Of a stretch of DNA of 64,000 nucleotides, positions 47,650 to 58,734 are shown piece after piece. Source of the stretch: Sclerodactyla briareus (taxonomy: Eukaryota > Echinodermata > Holothuroidea > Dendrochirotida > Sclerodactylidae); contig JAODTK010000688.1 of NCBI GenBank assembly GCA_026419785.1, positions 496,001-560,000 of the forward strand, given 5' to 3'. Positions within the stretch are counted from its first letter, which is position 1; every line of letters starts with the position of its first letter. The position numbers were made by a program, and so were the translations under genes. Under the pieces are notes generated by a model. The model had not been told where the DNA came from and ran no database searches. It saw only the letters and a list, made by a program, of their open reading frames with translations.

Positions 47650-50365
47650 AGCTGGCAAGAGGATTTGTTTTATCTCAAACTGGAAGATTCATGTCTAGGT
47701 GTCAACAAATGCGCTCCCCATCCACTGACCTTGATGCGAAAAGTATTAGCCCATATAGAATAATAATTAGCATTTTTGCCCAGCTGCACGGTAAAACACG
47801 TGATGTATATAGGTGTACTAATTCAACAATTCAAGTCGTTAAGTTGTCAGTCACATTTGATATTATAATACGTACATTCGAATTATTCGAAAAATGATTT
47901 TTATACCGTCACCCAGGTAGAGAAGTGACCAGCTCGATTCATTCCAGTTTCATCAAGACAAAAGGAGGCACAACGGTTGATGATTCACTGTTTGAACATA
48001 TGCTCGATTATAACGTGGACCCCTATGGCTGCCTCATTATTAATGGGAATCGTATACATTGACAAATGCAGCTTACAGTCAGAACTCACTGCCCTCGCAC
48101 TCATACCCGATGGAAGCAAAATCGATCAGTTTCAAAGCTAACACTAAAAGCGACGACACCCATGTATAAACATACCGTAAAAACCGGGGAGAGGAGAAAA
48201 CGCGATTGATTTTAGGAAGTGACTTCTACCCGGAGACGGCGCCCGATGTTCACATCGGTCCGCTGAGTGGGAAGGGGCTTTTTTTGTGAATTTAGGAAGT
48301 ATTTTTCGTTGAAATCTGGTCCCGAATCTGTCAGAACATTCACGATGCAGGAGAGACGGAGAGAGAATGGGCTGGGAGGATGTTCGATGTTAATCATCAG
48401 CCATTGTACTAGGGGATAATAATGCAAAATAAAGGTTTCGACAGCCTGTGAAATGTGTTCTTTTGCGGACGTATACGGCTGGGAATATTCTAGTTGAAGA
48501 TGTAATGAAATATGAATATGCTTCATTTAAGTATGAAGTGAAGGTGTTCCAACAAACATCATCGAAACAAATCTTAGTGGTAAAAATGTTTTGTTTTTGT
48601 ACCCATGATCCTCGTGAAAAAGTGCACAATAAATAGTTGGTCTTATCCCTGAAATATGCTGCTGCATGTCAATTCCGCCTACAATTCGGTTAAAGAGGTT
48701 GGCCTGATAGAGAATTACAGCCTCCACCAAATTCCTTTGATACGCTGGTGGCAATTCAAATTATATTCTCACGCACTCCTTCTGCAGGTTTTGTAATATA
48801 TGAAATTCCTCTATGCAAGGAAAAGCGAAAGTATATCTCGTCGGATCGAGAACACCGAGAACAAAAATCAGTGTCGCTCGAGATCCTCTTCCGTTGGCTA
48901 CCATGTATCTACTGTTTGTATAATTTGCTAACATTCCTCCAGGGTCGACAGGAGACGCTCAATTCACTACTTCCAATTTTCGACTGGTTGTCGGGGTTGG
49001 AAATTGCTATAATGAAGGTTAATTAGGCGTCGCCGATCGCTCTCGGCTAGTGACGTTGAGGCATCAGCGCACGATAAACAAATAGACAGAGAGAGAGAGG
49101 GGGGGGGGGAGAGTTGAGAACATCTCATTAAGTGCCAGGAATTAATCAATATTTCGGAGCTTTTTTTTTCTCATCACAACAAAGTTCAACAACGGCAACA
49201 GGAATTAAACCCACAATCTGCTGTTGATCTCAGCTTGTCCAAAGACTGAGCTAATCCGATCTCTGATTTTCTTTACTTTTCGGGACACTGATAAGTGGCG
49301 AGAATAATTTCGAATCGATTTTTATATAACAAAAGCCAAAAAAATTCAGGTTCACTTTGAAATTATGCGGAATACCGAAAATATCGGTATGCATGTTGGC
49401 ACATGAAAATATTCGATGATACCAATTTTCCAAAACTGTCACGCTATTTTGCATACCCACCCAATTTTGTGAAGACTTGAGGTATAGAATATAGAAGTTG
49501 AAGATAAATAACGTCTTGCAAAAACTTCATGGGTAGTAATTTCTCTGGGACATCCCAATTGAATACATAACTTTCCTCTGGGGATTGCCTACTTGAAATC
49601 TCACAAGTTGCATTTCTTTTAGTAACGGGACCTGTGACAACATCTAGGCAACAAATAGTTTAGCAACAATGTTAGGCACGCTTCTTGTACAGTCAGAACA
49701 GTCCAAGTTTTATCGAGTCCATCGCTATTATTTGATAACGCCTGTATATCTGTCACTACCACCCCTGGAACTGAAAAAATAGGTTTGTTGAAGGCTGTCG
49801 TGGGATCAATGATCAAAGTGAAGCTGACACCGATAACGTGAACTTTAGTTGACTACCGTTATATAGAGGCTCTCCGTGACTTGCCATACTAGATCCACTA
49901 TAGCCACCGCGCTAAAATACTATGTACCGTACTTTTGATTGAACGAAGGTTACGTTCCCCTGACAAATATAAAATTACAGTTACGCTGGCAGTCAACCTT
50001 TTCTCCTTTCCTCTAACAGAGGGCAAACCAGGAAATTGTCCACGCCTACTAAACAGTAATTTTCACATATATTCTAAAGTGATGATCTTTATGTTTTCAC
50101 GGGGCCTAATTTGTGTCCTATTTGACATATTTCTTTTCTTTTTTTACTCTCAAATTTCAATAGGCTACGCAAGTTTTTTTTTCGAAAGGGTAAAGGCGTT
50201 ACCATACTTGCTGAAGTCGGCTCGCCGTGGGTTACAGAACTCAATATATCACCAGACAAACAAACCTCCCGTCCGTAATATGTGTGTTACCCTGATAGGA
50301 ACCACGTGGAACATCCGAATACTAGACGGCGCTTCGATATTGACTCTTGCAACCCTTTCAAGGCA
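47650..50365. other. No recognisable gene
   Basis: Contains GAGAGAGAGAG followed by G9 at about 49090-49109. Frames on both strands at 48212-48754 overlap and have no support. The start of the plus-strand frame at 49935 is extended only by the minisatellite that follows. Confidence 0.4.
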
Positions 50366-50369
50366 CAAA

Positions 50370-50752
50370 GCAATGTTGGTATCATTGCATGCAAAGCAAT
50401 GTTGGTATCATTGCATGCAAAGCAATGTTGGTATAATTGCATGCGAAGCAATGTTGGTATCATTGCATGCAAAGCATGTTGGTATCATTGCATGCAAAGC
50501 AATGTTGGTATCATTGCATGCAAGCAATGTTGGTATCATTGCATGCAACGCAATGTTGGTATCATTGCATGCAAAGCAATGTTGGTATCATTGCATGCAC
50601 GCAATGTGGTATCATTGCATGCGAAGCAATGTTGGTATCATTGCATGCAACGCAATGTTGGTATCATTGCATGCAAAGCAATGTTGGTATCATTGCATGC
50701 AACGCAATGTTGTATCATTGCATGCAACGCAATGTTGGTATCATTGCATGTA
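50370..50752. repeat. 26-bp minisatellite with TTGCATGCAA palindrome, about 15 units
   Basis: The unit is AAGCAATGTTGGTATCATTG followed by CATGCA. Units differ at one position (AAAGCAATG, AACGCAATG or GAAGCAATG). Several have lost 1-2 bases (for example AAAGCATG, CACGCAATGTGG, CAATGTTGTATC). Because 26 is not divisible by three, a peptide repeat of 26 residues (CWYHCMQ..NVGIIAC..AMLVSLHA) arises in any frame lacking stops. This explains overlapping open frames up to 272 codons, which are not genes. Each unit junction carries the 10-bp palindrome TTGCATGCAA. Confidence 0.97.
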
Positions 50753-51149
50753 ATGACCCTAACCTGCATGGAGAGGCGAGCAATTCATGGTTACGGAGTG
50801 ATGAGAAAACGAATGATTTTACACACAAAGGCGTCTGTGTAGCATATGTTATTGGCTACCAATTAAGCATGAGTTTTATATTGTGAATATTTCTGTTATG
50901 CTCTAGGCCTGGTCGTAAAAATGCAGGACTTTACCGCAGTGCTGTTGTACAAGGTCTGAGATGTTCTCACGCAACCCATGTGTAAGTGGTTTACCTTGAG
51001 AGGTGACTTGTGGAGAGTAGCGAGCGCGTATGTGGCAGCCCTATTGGGAAGTCCCCAGGGGACACGGTGAAGCGACGTACAGGAATAGTCGTCGGAGAGA
51101 AAAAGCAAGATGTGCGTGCTATATATCCCGTGGGGTTGGGGGTGACAAG

Positions 51150-51232
51150 TCGCTAATGATCAGGGGTAACATCGGTGAAGCGCTTTGAGCATGTCTTCGA
51201 CGTGAAAAAGCGCTATATAAGAACGATATATT
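51150..51232 (+). mobile_element. SINE/LINE conserved 3' tail
   Basis: GAAGCGCTTTGAGCATG then AAAAAGCGCTATATAAG followed directly by the ATT array. The paired AGCGCTTTGA/AAAGCGCTATATAA words are a well-known conserved 3' end of many animal SINEs and their partner LINEs, which end in a short microsatellite. The head of the element upstream was not resolved. Confidence 0.65.
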
Positions 51233-51262
51233 ATTATTATTATTATTATATTATTATTATTA

Positions 51263-51303
<41 letters not shown>

Positions 51304-51325
51304 TTATTATTATTATTATTATAAT
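51229..51325. repeat. ATT trinucleotide microsatellite
   Basis: About 95 bp of TTA/ATT repeats with a few interruptions. It forms the tail of the element that precedes it. Confidence 0.97.
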
Positions 51326-51329
51326 TAAA

Positions 51330-51830
51330 ATTATTAAGTTTAATAATAATTGAGTTTATAATTAATCAAGGTATTGACCTGTCTCTTTCGCGCAAACTGA
51401 TTAGGCCTACACGGGTTGTTGTTTTCGCTCCTCTCGAACTTAGTTCAATGCTTGTGATAGGAATGCCTATTCGTAACATCGGATTTAAATGTTTAAATTA
51501 TTAAACAGTTTTCATATGATGACGACGTTAAAGTATACGAACGACATCCATTTACCTATGGCACGATTATTCCCAACCGTTAATTATAAGTTAACAAGTC
51601 CACTCTGATTAGAGATATTAGGAAGAAATGAATGTCATTCTAACAGCCGGAATCCACCATTCGGGGTGGGGGTCTGTCTAACGATATTCAGGAATGACGT
51701 CCATCATTCTGTTCAAGTGTCTCCAACTCCAGCGATCGATATCATCCGGTATCGGATACGGTAAATCATCATAATAAAAAATGAAAGAAAAATTCGTTCC
51801 GAATAGCTTTGGTGGTACGACTGTTTTTGC
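51330..51830. other. No recognisable gene
   Basis: No supported feature. Confidence 0.4.
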
Positions 51831-51839
51831 AAAGGTACC

Positions 51840-52120
51840 CAGGCGCGTACCGAGAGATTTGTCTGGGGGAGGGTGACGGGGGTGAGGGCGAAACTAAAGG
51901 GAATTGCGCCCTCATTAATGGCCTCACCCTCCCTATGTGGCAAATGAATACAATTTATGGGCCCCCAGACACATGATGCTGCAATATTTGCTAAATAACA
52001 GCTGCAAAACCTCTACTGAACTGCAAAAATAAGTTTTTTCGTTTGAAATTCATTGATCACTTGGGTCATACGGGTGGGGGGGGGAGGTTCTGACCCCCCA
52101 CCACCGTGGGTATGCCACTG
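51840..52120. mobile_element. hAT-like MITE, copy 3, with perfect 8-bp TSD
   Basis: It begins CAGGCGCGTACCGAGAG and ends GGGTATGCCACTG. The flanks are AAGGTACC at 51832-51839 and 52121-52128. The terminal inverted repeats are imperfect (CAGGCGCGTACC against CAGTGGCATACCC from the other end). The interior, with AATTGCGCCCTCATTAATGG and CTCACCCTCCCTATG, aligns with copies 1 and 2. It is 281 bp and non-coding; it must have been mobilised by a hAT transposase encoded elsewhere. Confidence 0.9.
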
Positions 52121-52129
52121 AAGGTACCC

Positions 52130-53640
52130 GTCCATTATTCGCCAGCTGTTGTGAGACCATTTTGCCCCCTATATGAACTTAACAAAGGTATGGGACCAAG
52201 GAAGACCTTATTCGATTATTTTGAGATATAGTACCGGTATGATACAAGGAAGTATGATTTAGTAGTGCAAAACCAGTGCTGATGCGCATTAGGACGTCCT
52301 TTGCCGTGATGCCATTTCTTACGAAAGCTCTGAGTCGATTCCTCAACATCAATTTTTACCAAACGATGCACTCGACACACAGTCAATGGTTCTGTGAACG
52401 GTTAAAGAGCGAGACAAGGTCTGATACTCTCTAAACACAAGCGTTTTGGCAATGAACCTTCTTGAACACCATTTTGCCATCGCTTTTGAAACGCATTTAT
52501 AATCTGAATATGTTTAGCAAATAATATGTTAATTAATTTCAATAGGAATTGAACATCGTGGTAGCATTCGAACGGTTTCAAAAGTAATAAAGGCGAAATA
52601 GTGTAGAAAATGTTAATCGCAATTTTGTGAAACCTAGTACATCCACCAGATCTGGAATAAAAATTAAAACACAAAAGGATGTATGAACGAAGAACAAATA
52701 CTGTTGGCCTAATTCTTGTCGGCATGCCTCCACACCCCGGCTATAAAACATCAAAGTATGATTACCAAAAACTAACTTGGCCTATTAATCAACTGTACGC
52801 TGAAACCATGGGGTCTCTGGGATCATAATCGCTTTGGTCTCGACGTTGGATTCATCGATGCCTTCATGACCGGGTCGACTTCAACAGCTGTTGACTGGCC
52901 ATGCTGCTCGTTAAGGAGGGACAGTAAATCCGTGAAATCCGGGCGATCGTCTGCCACCGCGGTCCACGCTCCCGCCAAGATCGAGAGGGCGATCACGCAT
53001 GGGCGTGAGGGTAACTCCTAATCAATGTTTATAGAACACAGAGGATTGGCCAAGTAATGAGAGGGGAATAAAAACGACGATAGCTGATGTCTACAAACCA
53101 CGCTTTAAAAAACCACAAGTAACTGCGAATCTGCGAATAATTCCCAGGTGATGCGATTGCCCACTTGCCTGCTGTGCTTCGTTCCAATATGTTTGTTTTC
53201 TCCGTTCGTCACAGCCAGCCTATGTAACATGAATATAATACGCTATCCGGTGACACTGGACGCCCACGCGGCGTGGCGATGTCATTTGCAGCAGGCGGTT
53301 AGCAAAGTCAATCCGTTAATTACTTAGCAAGGAGAACATGGAAAAACTCTGGAGAAAAAAAGACCCGGATCCGGGTTTCTCGAAATGGTCCTCTAGCTAA
53401 TGAGTGTCGAATCATCCCTTGGTACTATTCGCAGAAAAGAGAAAACGCGTGTATGACTAAGCTCTTCCGTCTCTAGCTACCCAAAAGTCCTCAAATTGAT
53501 ACTAACTACTGTCCCCAATGCCGTGTGCCTTTTATCTTTCAATGTTGTAATACTAGATCACGTGCGACATATGATTCCCAATCCCAAACTGCTAGTGTGA
53601 GTCAATTCGCACTACAGTGGCGGACTTTCAATTGCCATCC
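52130..53640. other. No recognisable gene
   Basis: No feature was supported; the minus-strand frame 52402-52725 has no domain. Confidence 0.4.
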
Positions 53641-53659
53641 AATTTCCGCTCACGAACCC

Positions 53660-53815
53660 AAGAAAGCGAGTGACGTCATTGTTCGGTTGCCTAGCAATCC
53701 TACAAGAATTGCCTCTCCGTCTTGGAGAAGGTGCAAAAGAACACGGTCGTTTCGATTTTATGCCATGTTTAGCGCGCGAGCGATGTGGCGCGAAGGCGTG
53801 CTCTACGCGAACGCA
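53660..53815. promoter_or_regulatory. CpG-rich segment with adjacent CRE and RFX X-box motifs
   Basis: TGACGTCA (full CRE) at 53671-53678 lies seven bases from GTTGCCTAGCAAT at 53686-53698, which matches the RFX X-box consensus of two GTTGCC-type half sites. The following 100 bp are CpG-dense (GCGCGCGAGCG, GTGGCGCGAAGGCG). CRE plus X-box occur together in ciliary-gene promoters. No recognised gene begins beside it, so a promoter function is inference from motifs. Confidence 0.35.
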
Positions 53816-53824
53816 TAATTAATT

Positions 53825-54755
53825 GACTGAGTTCGGTCCATCAGTTCCACAGGCAACGTTGTTTGTGTTTCATTGGTAGATAATGTACCTTCAGAGTAGG
53901 GCAATATCTTCAGCCCATTAGTTACCTGTCGAGATAGTGAGAGTTGGTATGCGGTATAACATAGTCGGGATCCCTGCTAATTAAAGCAGAGAGTGATGAA
54001 TATATAATGCTGAAAAATTCAAGTGTAGCCAAAGTATAAACACCTAGTGATTTTAAAGAAGTTGTCCTGAGGATATGGTCCAGCGAAAAACAATTGTTTC
54101 AGTGACGCTTTGGGCCATACTTTATTCGAGTTATAGAAAAACAGTGTCGATTTGAGCTGTATTATTGAGCCAACATCATCTCAATGCGTTGTTTTCGTTC
54201 TAGAAGGTAATGAGCAGAACGGTTCTCAAACGTTTTGCACCCTGTAGAATATTGAGCTCTAATGGTTCCAGTGATATGTTTTACTGAAATACAATACCTC
54301 TTACCACGACAATTATACAGTTCCTATCTTCTAGTGAAAGAGTAGACCTACATACTAAACTTCAAGCTGATTACAAGATACTCGAAAGCGATTGTATATT
54401 CAATTCTTTCGTGCAGAGTATCTGTTTTTTCTTGGAGTCTGTTGCGTGAGTTGTATCTTGTTTGCTCTCGTATCATCAAGTTTCTTCTTCCCAATTTCGT
54501 TATCTGGTAGTGGCGACGCCCTGATTCCCTGGTTAGAGGGGCATATCAAGAGGTGGCGATCTTGATTTGGTGACGAATACGGAGGAGGTGTCTAAGGGGA
54601 GATTTGGGAGATTTTCGATGTTGAAGCGTCCCTTGAGCCTCTGTTGATTCGTCAGTCACATTTTCCCTCGTTTGGTACCGCCGCCCCCCCCCCCCCACAA
54701 ATAAGATTCTCAAGCTTCGTTTTCAAGCTAAAACATTTTCCTGGTCAAAATATGG
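53825..54755. other. No recognisable gene
   Basis: No supported feature; a C12 run near 54686-54697. Confidence 0.4.
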
Positions 54756-54764
54756 TTTGATTTT

Positions 54765-55262
54765 AATTTGATATGAATTCTACGGGTTCAGGAAGCCAAG
54801 TAAGGCTCATCAAGGAAGGAACCATCTCTGTATTGATCGTGGGTGAGCACCGCGACAACTCGCCTTCTCGACTACGCTCAGGTGATATCGATGCAGGGGT
54901 GTAACCAATTCCCAACCTGCTCCTGGGACTCCATCTTTTACTCCCCATCAGAAAGGACGACATGTACTCCGGACCCGACCACTTTCCGGAACACGGAGGA
55001 GCGGAAGATTCAAGTTCAACGTGACTGCTCACACCGACCGACGCGACTTATCGCAAATATTCCGTATCAAACTCCAGTAACCCCAGAAAGTTCGCTGCAT
55101 TACCGCGGAATCATAAAGTGAAAACCAATATCTCGCCCGCCGCAACTGCGAGTACAGCTACCTAGGGAAAACGTCCGGTGACTGCGGGATTCCGAATCCG
55201 GAATATTTACTTGCAAAGTGTTACTGATACCACTTTACCACTCTTCCGGCCTCCGAGGCGGC
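54765..55262 (-). mobile_element. tRNA-derived SINE, family X copy 1
   Basis: Homologous to 58110-58490. On the minus strand the head reads GGAAGAGTGGTAAAGTGGTA (A-box TGGTAAAGTGG) and, about 40 bases on, GGATTCGGAATCC (box B-like). The body shares AGGTGATATCGATGCAGGGG/GGTGTTATCGAGCCAGGGG, TGTAACCAATTCC, AACTGCGAGTACAGC and CGTCCGGTGACTGC with copy 2. The 3' end is CTTGGCTTCCTGAACCCGTA. Copy 1 has about 50-70 bp more near its 3' end. The head is too mutated to be a tRNA gene. Confidence 0.7.
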
Positions 55263-55499
55263 GCCATTGTTAACTAGCCTAGTACTGTTACTAGCCTATT
55301 AGTCTCGTGTACTTTTGCGTAGACTATCACTGCCTATGCCCCCCCCCCACATGTGATTTTAGTGTGTACACTGTGCAGGCGTTCATCGATACGTTTGGAC
55401 AATGGACATTCCGTGTTTTTTATTCCTTGCCGAAGGCAAAAGAAATCTATGCAGTCATGCATAGACGCAGTCATGCAATTAGGCACGTTAGTTGCTCAT

Positions 55500-55850
55500 G
55501 TGGTGAGGTGGAACCCTAGGTTTTTCGTTGCCAGTTCATGGTCATTTAAGGTCACGACAGGGTGAAGTTCAAAAACCTTGTCAGCACGAAATCTATTGAT
55601 GGCAAGTATCTATCAAGTTCATATTAGGTATGTGGATTGCACATATAGTAAGGGGGGGGGAGAATCAATTGTTTTTGGTTTGTCAGGTCAAGGTCACTGA
55701 AGGTCACCCTAGGGCAATCCTTCCATATCTTGACAACGGAAACAGTTCAGAGCAATGTCTTAATTGAAAGTTTCGTTCGTCTCGGTGAACTACATCTGGT
55801 GACCTATTTTTACTTCATTTGACCTTTTAGTTGTGCATGGCCTAAACTGC
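55500..55850. repeat. AGGTCA-rich dispersed repeat
   Basis: Contains AGGTCAAGGTCACTGAAGGTCA (three AGGTCA half-sites at 55685, 55691 and 55701), GGTCATTTAAGGTCACGACAGG at about 55540, and GAACTACATCTGGTGACCT at about 55788. A relative of the last part appears at 57259 (GAACTACAACTGGTAACCT), immediately after the LINE fragment. Hence the same repeat brackets that LINE, which may have inserted into it. Confidence 0.55.
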
Positions 55851-57180
55851 TCTGTTTGGAGCACGGGCCAATCCCAACTAAGGAAAAAAGAGGAGAGAAA
55901 AAACTTTTAAAGTTTCCAATCGGAACGGGAAGGGGTGATATCGGGACTGCAATGACTATAAAGGGGATACACTCCTCTCAGTACCTGGTAAACTCTTTGC
56001 ATGATCAAAATCTGAAAAAGGATCCGCCGTCAGCTGCTTGCCCATCAGCGTTATGAGCAGTCGGGTTCTACTCCACTGTGGATCGAATCTTGGTCTCGTG
56101 TCCGGTCTGAGGTGGATGAAGATTATTCGGGTCTAGAGGCTTTATTGTGGGCCTAGTATCGATTCCGCAGGGCCTTTTGAATCTGTGTGTAGGGAGGCTC
56201 TCTGGAGAATTCTCGAGAAGCATAGTATGCCAACCTATTATACACCTAATATCCTCTCTGTATTCTGGAAGTGAGAGTGCTGTGTGTGTGAGAGTGCTGT
56301 GCTTCTAGTGGAGTCTCTGACTTCTTCCCCGTTGTCACGAGTGTGTGTACACTGGTTCCAACTCTTTTCAACACTTGTATATATAGATTGGATTATGGAG
56401 AGGCGTGTGGATAGTACCGGCTGTGGGGGTCTCAGTAGGGGGAGTCAGGGTACTGAACCTGGACTTCGCGGATGATGCTGCATTACTCGCCGAGTTTGTG
56501 GATTCTCTAGTTGATGCCCTGGGAACACTCAGTCGGGAGGCAAATCCGTTGCGCTTTCAGGTGTCATGCGACCAAGCGAAAGATCCAGTCTTTTGGAGGA
56601 ATCTTCGTCAGTGCCGCTGGGTCTGTCCAGGTGTTGGACGAGAACAGGGAAGTCACCGAGTCTTTTGTTAACCTCGGCAGTGTCATAAGTGACTCTAATT
56701 CTTGTAAGCCCGAGGTCAGTAGACGCCTTGGATTGGCATATGGGGTCATGAAATCATGGATGGTGGTTGTCTGGCAGGCTTTTGCGTTATCTGAGAAAAA
56801 TAACAATCTCCGTGTATTTTGGCTCTTTTGTGTTTCCAGTCTTGCCATATTTTAGTGGAGCCTGGACGCTCACTGTTGGGCTGAGACGGCGATTGGATCT
56901 CTTTTTAACGCCTCCACTTCGCTGCGCATCCTCGGTTAACGCTGTCGCGATACGTATCTGATGCCAGGGTTCTCGGGAGGCGGGGATGGTGAAGGTCAGC
57001 TGCCTGCTTTGCGATCGCCACTGCGCCTCTTTGGGCATTGCGCACTTCTGGCGCGACGATCTTGACCACGTGTCCTGTATTGGAAAAAAAAAAAAAAAAA
57101 AAAAACGCGGAATCGGTGGGTTGGGGCCGACCTACGAGACGCCCCCGTAGCTCATGTCTGGCGCAGCTTCGATGGTAAAA
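55850..57180 (+). pseudogene. LINE reverse transcriptase, frameshifted fragment
   Basis: A non-LTR retrotransposon RT can be followed in order across all three frames: DCNDYKGDTLLSVPGK (about 55945-55995), EQSGF (about 56056), FESVCREALWRILEKHSMP (56178-56235), YSGSESA (about 56263-56283), LFNTC (56367-56382), LDFADD with the catalytic FADD at 56465-56476, ESFVNLGSVISDSNSCKPEV (about 56660-56720), SRRLGLAYGVMKS, and the downstream WTL..LRRRLDLF and RRPRS motifs to about 57160. At least five frameshifts and several stops inactivate it. An A22 run (57084-57105) interrupts the C-terminal part. No endonuclease domain was seen upstream. The clade is uncertain. Confidence 0.85.
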
Positions 57181-57189
57181 CAATCCTCT

Positions 57190-58105
57190 AAAATACTGAT
57201 AAATTCTAATCTTCCAAACATTTCAGGAGGTTGGCGTATGGGATTGTGTGTCTATGGAACTACAACTGGTAACCTACTTTGAATTCCTTTGACTTTTTTA
57301 CCTCATTTGACCTAATGACCTTGTGACCTCCTGGGTCAGTGCTTCATATCGACCAGACTCGAACCAATAACAACAAACAATTAGTCGATTACACTGACGT
57401 ACTAAAAAACTTCTATCATACGCTATATCCAGTATGTCCTCTCTAAAAGGGTAAAACAGCTTCAAAACACTGAATAATTCATGATCGAAGTTGACTTCTC
57501 GGCACTGACACATTTCAGAGGAATAGCGTTAAGGGAAGTTCTGTTCGTCTGCATGGCTACCACTGACCCAACTTTTCATGTACCCACTCAATTTATAGCT
57601 TGTATAGAAAAAAAATGACAACCATAAACTTTTTTCCATATTGTGTTCAATCCTTGAGTGAACCAAGCTTTTGAATAATACATATAATATCAACATTTGT
57701 ATTGTGAATGCTCATTACCAGCATGAGCAGATAGGAACCCCTACCATTTCGGGAAAGTGGGCGCAATTTTGCATGTATTAGTTAATGACAGAAGGAAGTA
57801 CGTGTACTCGACAACTCCACACTTGACCAGCACAATCCGGAGTGTTGGTGTGTGATAAGTTAAATATTCTAATACTTGATAGTTAGGATAAATAATCAGA
57901 TTTTAGGTGATCTTGGAAGTCACCTTTTGTTACAGAAGTTGGATATTTGGCAAGGAATCACTCTTTCATAAATTTGACGAGGAATTTACCATTTTTAAAT
58001 TTGACTGGGCCTCAGCGTGTTGTAGCGATTACGTGTGTCTTAGCTTCTCCCGTTATTCTTCTCTCTGTAGGTCTGTGTTCATTTTTTTCTCGAAATAAGT
58101 GTTTT
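57190..58105. other. No recognisable gene
   Basis: Begins with a continuation of the AGGTCA-type dispersed repeat (to about 57340, TTTGACCTAATGACC). The rest shows nothing supported. Confidence 0.4.
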
Positions 58106-58109
58106 TTTT

Positions 58110-58490
58110 AATCAGATTTATACGGATTCAGGAAGCCAAGCAAATTTCTCGAATAGTGCTCAGGTGTTATCGAGCCAGGGGTGTAACCAATTCCAACCTG
58201 CGTTACCGGACCGCCATTTTATGCCCCCTCCGAAATGGCGATCAGTGAACTCCAGGATCCGATCACCTCCCCAAAACGAACCCCAATTATCCACAGAAAG
58301 TCCACGCTACCGCGGCACCATGACGTGAAGATTGAGACCTCGCCCATCGCAACTGCAAGTACAGCCACGTAGGGAAGAAGCGTCCGGTGACTGCTTCAAT
58401 TCGAACCCAGAACGTTCCTTGCGCCCCCCCCCCCCCCCCCCCCTCCCCAGAGTCGCTGATACCACTTAGCTACTCTTTCGTCCTAAGTTG
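58110..58490 (-). mobile_element. tRNA-derived SINE, family X copy 2
   Basis: Second copy of the element at 54765-55262, same strand. On the minus strand the head AAAGAGTAGCTAAGTGGTAT is separated from box B GGGTTCGAATTG (reverse complement of 58398-58409) by a C20 run (58424-58443 on +) that has replaced the anticodon region. The body shares GGTGTAACCAATTCC, GCAACTGCAAGTACAGCC and GCGTCCGGTGACTGC. The 3' end at 58118-58140 is GGATTCAGGAAGCCAAGC on +. Confidence 0.7.
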
Positions 58491-58734
58491 TTTTTTAATA
58501 TACGTAGCGGAGAAGTGGGTGGAGAGGCGGAGGGGGATGGTGGACAGGATGGGGGTTGTCAGTAGGAAAGTCCCTGAACCAAAGTAGAATTCAAGAACCC
58601 TCAGTGTATTGGCAGTGGAGAATGCCGTGGTTCAGGGTGACCACGTGGATCACGTTGATTTTAAGTGAGTGCATATAGGAGGAGGGAAAATAGGAACTGC
58701 GGTGCAGGGAGATATAGGACTGTAGGCGAAACTG

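Noticed and set aside
49935..50886. Overlapping open frames of 272, 186 and 149 codons
   Set aside because: They exist only because a 26-bp stop-free minisatellite is open in every frame; indels in the units shift register without stopping translation.
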